This document shows positions 6,115-7,619 of a stretch of 7,619 bases of DNA, piece after piece. The notes beneath the pieces were generated by a model. The model had not been told where the DNA came from and did not search any database. It saw only the letters and a list, made by a program, of their open reading frames with translations. Positions within the stretch are counted from its first letter, which is position 1. The number at the start of each line of letters is the position of its first letter. Source of the DNA: an uncultured delta proteobacterium (lineage in GTDB: Bacteria; Desulfobacterota; Syntrophorhabdia; Syntrophorhabdales; Syntrophorhabdaceae); assembly GCA_903872255.1 (NCBI GenBank), contig CAIQJW010000074.1, positions 1 through 7,619 on the forward strand. Direction: 5' to 3'. Position numbers and translations under genes: made by a program.

Positions 6115-7041
6115 TTAGCGTGGCGGTGACTCAACCAAGGCATCCTTTAAAGCCCTGTTCGCCATCTCCGACCAATAACGGGCCGGAACGGTGCCGCCCC
6201 ACGTCCACGACGATCCGGTCTCATCAGGGGACAGGATCAGCGTTTTCCCATCGGCATCGCTGGTGAACTGACCACCGGTCGTATGGACAGTAGCCGTAAT
6301 GGCACCCGACTTGATACTGATCTTTGCAATATAAGGATTGTCAAGGGTCACACCGAGTCTGGATTGAACGTCTCCGGCATTGGCGCAATCGATATACCTG
6401 CCTTTGGCTGTCTTTGCCTCTACCAGTGCCATCTTGACAGAAACCATGGAGCGGACAACAGACTGCACCTTGGCCCTTTTCAAGAAATCAGAGTGCATAG
6501 GAATAGCGACGGCGCTCAAGACACCGAATAGCGTAAGAACCGCCAGAATGCCGATCGATAGGGCCACAGGGCTTACCCCTCCTCTGGCAGCTATCCCAGT
6601 TCTTCGTGTTTCCTCGGATGAGGGCACCTGCTTTATCTGAATGAGGTTTTTCTTTGCATGCCTGTAGTAGAGATAATGCGCCATTATTGGCCAGAAAATC
6701 GGGGCGACCAATTGGACTAAAGGAATAAGCTGGCTGATAAAGGCCAGTATGGCCCAACCGTAGAGCTTCCGGTACATCATCCACAGGGATGTCACAAAGA
6801 ATGCCGGCCAATGCCAGGTGAACCTAAAGCATTCACTCCCTTCCATGCCGAACTTGTTGAATCTGGCCAGGTATTTTCCGGAATTATTCCCAATAAAAGT
6901 GACGTAGTCGTCCCCTGTTATCTTAGGAACCGCAGCGGAATCAGGAAAGGAGCCTTGAGCATCGATTGTTCCTTTATCGCAACTCCTGCACGATGAAGTT
7001 CCTTCCGGTATTTCCCCGCCGCATTTCGTACAATAGGCCAT
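6115..7041 (-). CDS. Zinc ribbon / DUF2628-like membrane / type IV pilin-like chimera
   Basis: The 308-residue product combines three modules. A zinc ribbon lies at 4-21 (Cys4, Cys7, Cys18, Cys21). Residues 74-135 (FTWHWPAFF, SLWMMYRKLYGWAIL, then a hydrophobic stretch and HYLYYRHAKK) resemble the DUF2628 family of small membrane proteins. Residues 158-308 resemble a type IV pilin: a hydrophobic helix ending in GVLSAVAIP (173-181), DFLKRAKVQ (185-193), then a C-terminal region with GAITATV (246-252), GKTLILSP (265-272) and SSWTWGGTVPARY (277-289), much like Neisseria/Pseudomonas-type pilin tails. The prepilin cleavage site and Glu5 are absent and the protein starts with other domains, so it is probably a membrane-anchored protein rather than an assembled pilin. 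An in-frame ATG at 7077 would add 12 residues, but AAGGAG lies 8 bases before the ATG at 7041 and the candidate promoter favours that start. Function unknown. Confidence 0.85.
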   Translation of the reverse strand: MAYCTKCGGEIPEGTSSCRSCDKGTIDAQGSFPDSAAVPKITGDDYVTFIGNNSGKYLARFNKFGMEGSECFRFTWHWPAFFVTSLWMMYRKLYGWAILAFISQLIPLVQLVAPIFWPIMAHYLYYRHAKKNLIQIKQVPSSEETRRTGIAARGGVSPVALSIGILAVLTLFGVLSAVAIPMHSDFLKRAKVQSVVRSMVSVKMALVEAKTAKGRYIDCANAGDVQSRLGVTLDNPYIAKISIKSGAITATVHTTGGQFTSDADGKTLILSPDETGSSWTWGGTVPARYWSEMANRALKDALVESPPR

Positions 7042-7077
7042 AGGCCGGTCTCCTTTTTGTATACAGGTGCGTAGCAT

Positions 7078-7106
7078 ATTTTCTTGTTGCGCCTAACAGA
7101 TGTCAA
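7078..7106 (-). promoter_or_regulatory. Candidate sigma-70 promoter for the zinc-ribbon/pilin gene
   Basis: On the minus strand a perfect TTGACA (7106-7101) is followed after exactly 17 bases by GAAAAT (7083-7078, 4 of 6 to the -10 consensus). Transcription would start near 7071, giving a leader of about 30 bases to the ATG at 7041. The alternative ATG at 7077 would then lie at or before the start of the transcript. Confidence 0.55.
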
Positions 7107-7244
7107 TCAAAATATCGACAGGCTTATCGTTTGAAAGGTGATGAAAAAAGTTATAATGAAGAGAAACGCGATCATTACGGCATATAATTTTTTTTCCTCA
7201 AATAAGGTTTTCATAACCCTTGAGCTCCGGTCTTAATTCCTGCT
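7107..7244. other. AT-rich intergenic region without a recognised gene
   Basis: This stretch between the kinase remnant and the promoter of the zinc-ribbon gene is AT-rich and contains an 8-base T-run at 7188-7195. An imperfect hairpin (AAGGTT near 7204 with AACCCTT near 7214) has no adjacent T-tract in a useful direction. A 31-codon plus-strand ORF at 7141-7236 is not supported. No RNA gene is recognised. Confidence 0.5.
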
Positions 7245-7367
7245 CTATCTCACTCTGAAAGTGCTCCTGAACTCCGTACCGTTATCCCTTATGAGTTCTA
7301 TAGCGCCATCGAGCTGCTCCACCAGAATGGCGACAAGCTGCGGCCCATGGGGCGTTGTCTTGCCCAT
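7245..7367 (-). pseudogene. Remnant: C-terminal tip of a histidine kinase ATPase domain
   Basis: A 40-codon ORF reads PHGPQLVAILVEQLDGAIEL at residues 6-25, then IRDNGTEFRSTFRVR and a stop. This is the pattern that ends the ATPase domain of many PAS-type sensor kinases (HisKA_2/HWE-like): a G-L-G-L-Q-L-V motif, then LVEQLxGxIEL, then GTEFRIxF. Here the glycine motif is damaged (PHGPQLV), and everything upstream (H-box, N-box, first G-box) is missing, so it cannot be a working kinase. AGAGG about 6 bases before the ATG at 7367 means it could still be translated. An in-frame ATG at 7388 (47 codons) overlaps the preceding HPt stop as ATGA but has no clear ribosome-binding site. It is most likely the leftover of a deleted or recombined kinase gene; a functional small protein is less likely. 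Confidence 0.6.
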
Positions 7368-7384
7368 ATAATTCCTCTTTCGGG

Positions 7385-7619
7385 TCATATGCCGTTTACG
7401 AATGCATCCATCGCTTCCCTCAGCCGGGCGAACCCGGCCTCCATCTCCGGCAGGAGCTTTGCGACTGTGGATAAGTTCCCGGCCTTGCCGGCTTTCTCCA
7501 TCCGGAAGGCTACCGCACGTAAAGCCTCGCCGCCCACGGTGGCCGAGGCTCCCTTGATGGTGTGGGCCTGGCGCTCGGCACTTGGAGCATCACCTGATCC
7601 TAAATAGCCCTTGAGCATC
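7385..7619 (-). CDS. C-terminal HPt (histidine phosphotransfer) domain, partial
   Basis: The last 77 codons of a gene that runs off the right edge encode a typical HPt helical bundle. The phosphorylatable histidine is the 19th visible residue, in AHTIKGASATVGG (18-30), followed by the amphipathic helix LRAVAFRMEKAGKAG and a final helix EMEAGFARLREAMDAFV. HPt domains relay phosphate between response-regulator receivers in multistep phosphorelays. They often sit at the C-terminus of hybrid histidine kinases or receiver proteins, so most of the protein probably lies outside the window. The ATG at 7618 falls inside the domain and should not be taken as the true start. The stop TGA (7387-7385) overlaps an ATG of the kinase-like remnant that follows. 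Confidence 0.85.
   Translation of the reverse strand, partial: MLKGYLGSGDAPSAERQAHTIKGASATVGGEALRAVAFRMEKAGKAGNLSTVAKLLPEMEAGFARLREAMDAFVNGI

Noticed and set aside
7141..7236. Plus-strand small ORF of 31 codons (MKKVIMKRNAII...)
   Set aside because: The AAGG before its ATG is only 2 bases away, no promoter is evident, and the peptide has no recognisable feature.
7347..7607. Plus-strand ORF of 86 codons
   Set aside because: It is antisense to the HPt domain and the kinase remnant, both of which show real motifs on the minus strand.

Overview
This window looks like chromosomal DNA from a moderately GC-rich Gram-negative bacterium. Three things suggest a syntroph or metal reducer of the Desulfobacterota (old Deltaproteobacteria): the mixed repeats at the left edge (CCGGGATGACG and GCGACACAGTCTC types), a zinc-ribbon/pilin-like membrane protein, and modular signalling genes. 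That placement is an impression from style, not a demonstrated assignment.

Layout: positions 1-400 hold no gene but a patchwork of short palindromic and direct repeats. A candidate promoter at 513-541 then leads into a tight three-gene plus-strand operon (563-5464). Gene 1 (799 aa) is an unusual fusion: a degenerate anti-sigma-factor-like (GHKL/HATPase) domain, a GNAT-like middle region, and a complete histidinol-phosphate-aminotransferase-type PLP enzyme with all key residues. Gene 2 (359 aa from the preferred start) overlaps gene 1 by 8 bases and is a two-lobed GNAT-type protein whose second lobe resembles the middle of gene 1. Gene 3 overlaps gene 2 by one base (TAATG) and is a 14-TM-type DHA2 drug/metabolite exporter. 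A clear intrinsic terminator at 5500-5524 closes the operon. The overlaps imply the three products are made together. The simplest reading is a small amino-compound modification unit (transamination, possibly acyl transfer, export), but no substrate can be read from the sequence.

Downstream, a separate gene (5591-6052) encodes a small secreted protein with its own candidate promoter and a strong ribosome-binding site. It converges on a minus-strand gene (6115-7041) encoding a zinc ribbon, a DUF2628-like membrane region and a type IV pilin-like C-terminal half in one protein. At the right edge, on the minus strand, lies the C-terminal end of a signalling protein with an HPt (phosphotransfer) domain. 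It is followed at once by a 40-47 codon ORF that is recognisably the last piece of a histidine kinase ATPase domain, probably a gene remnant.

The most unusual items are the gene 1 fusion with its paralogous neighbour, the zinc-ribbon/pilin chimera that has lost the pilin processing site and disulfide, and the kinase tail behind the HPt gene.
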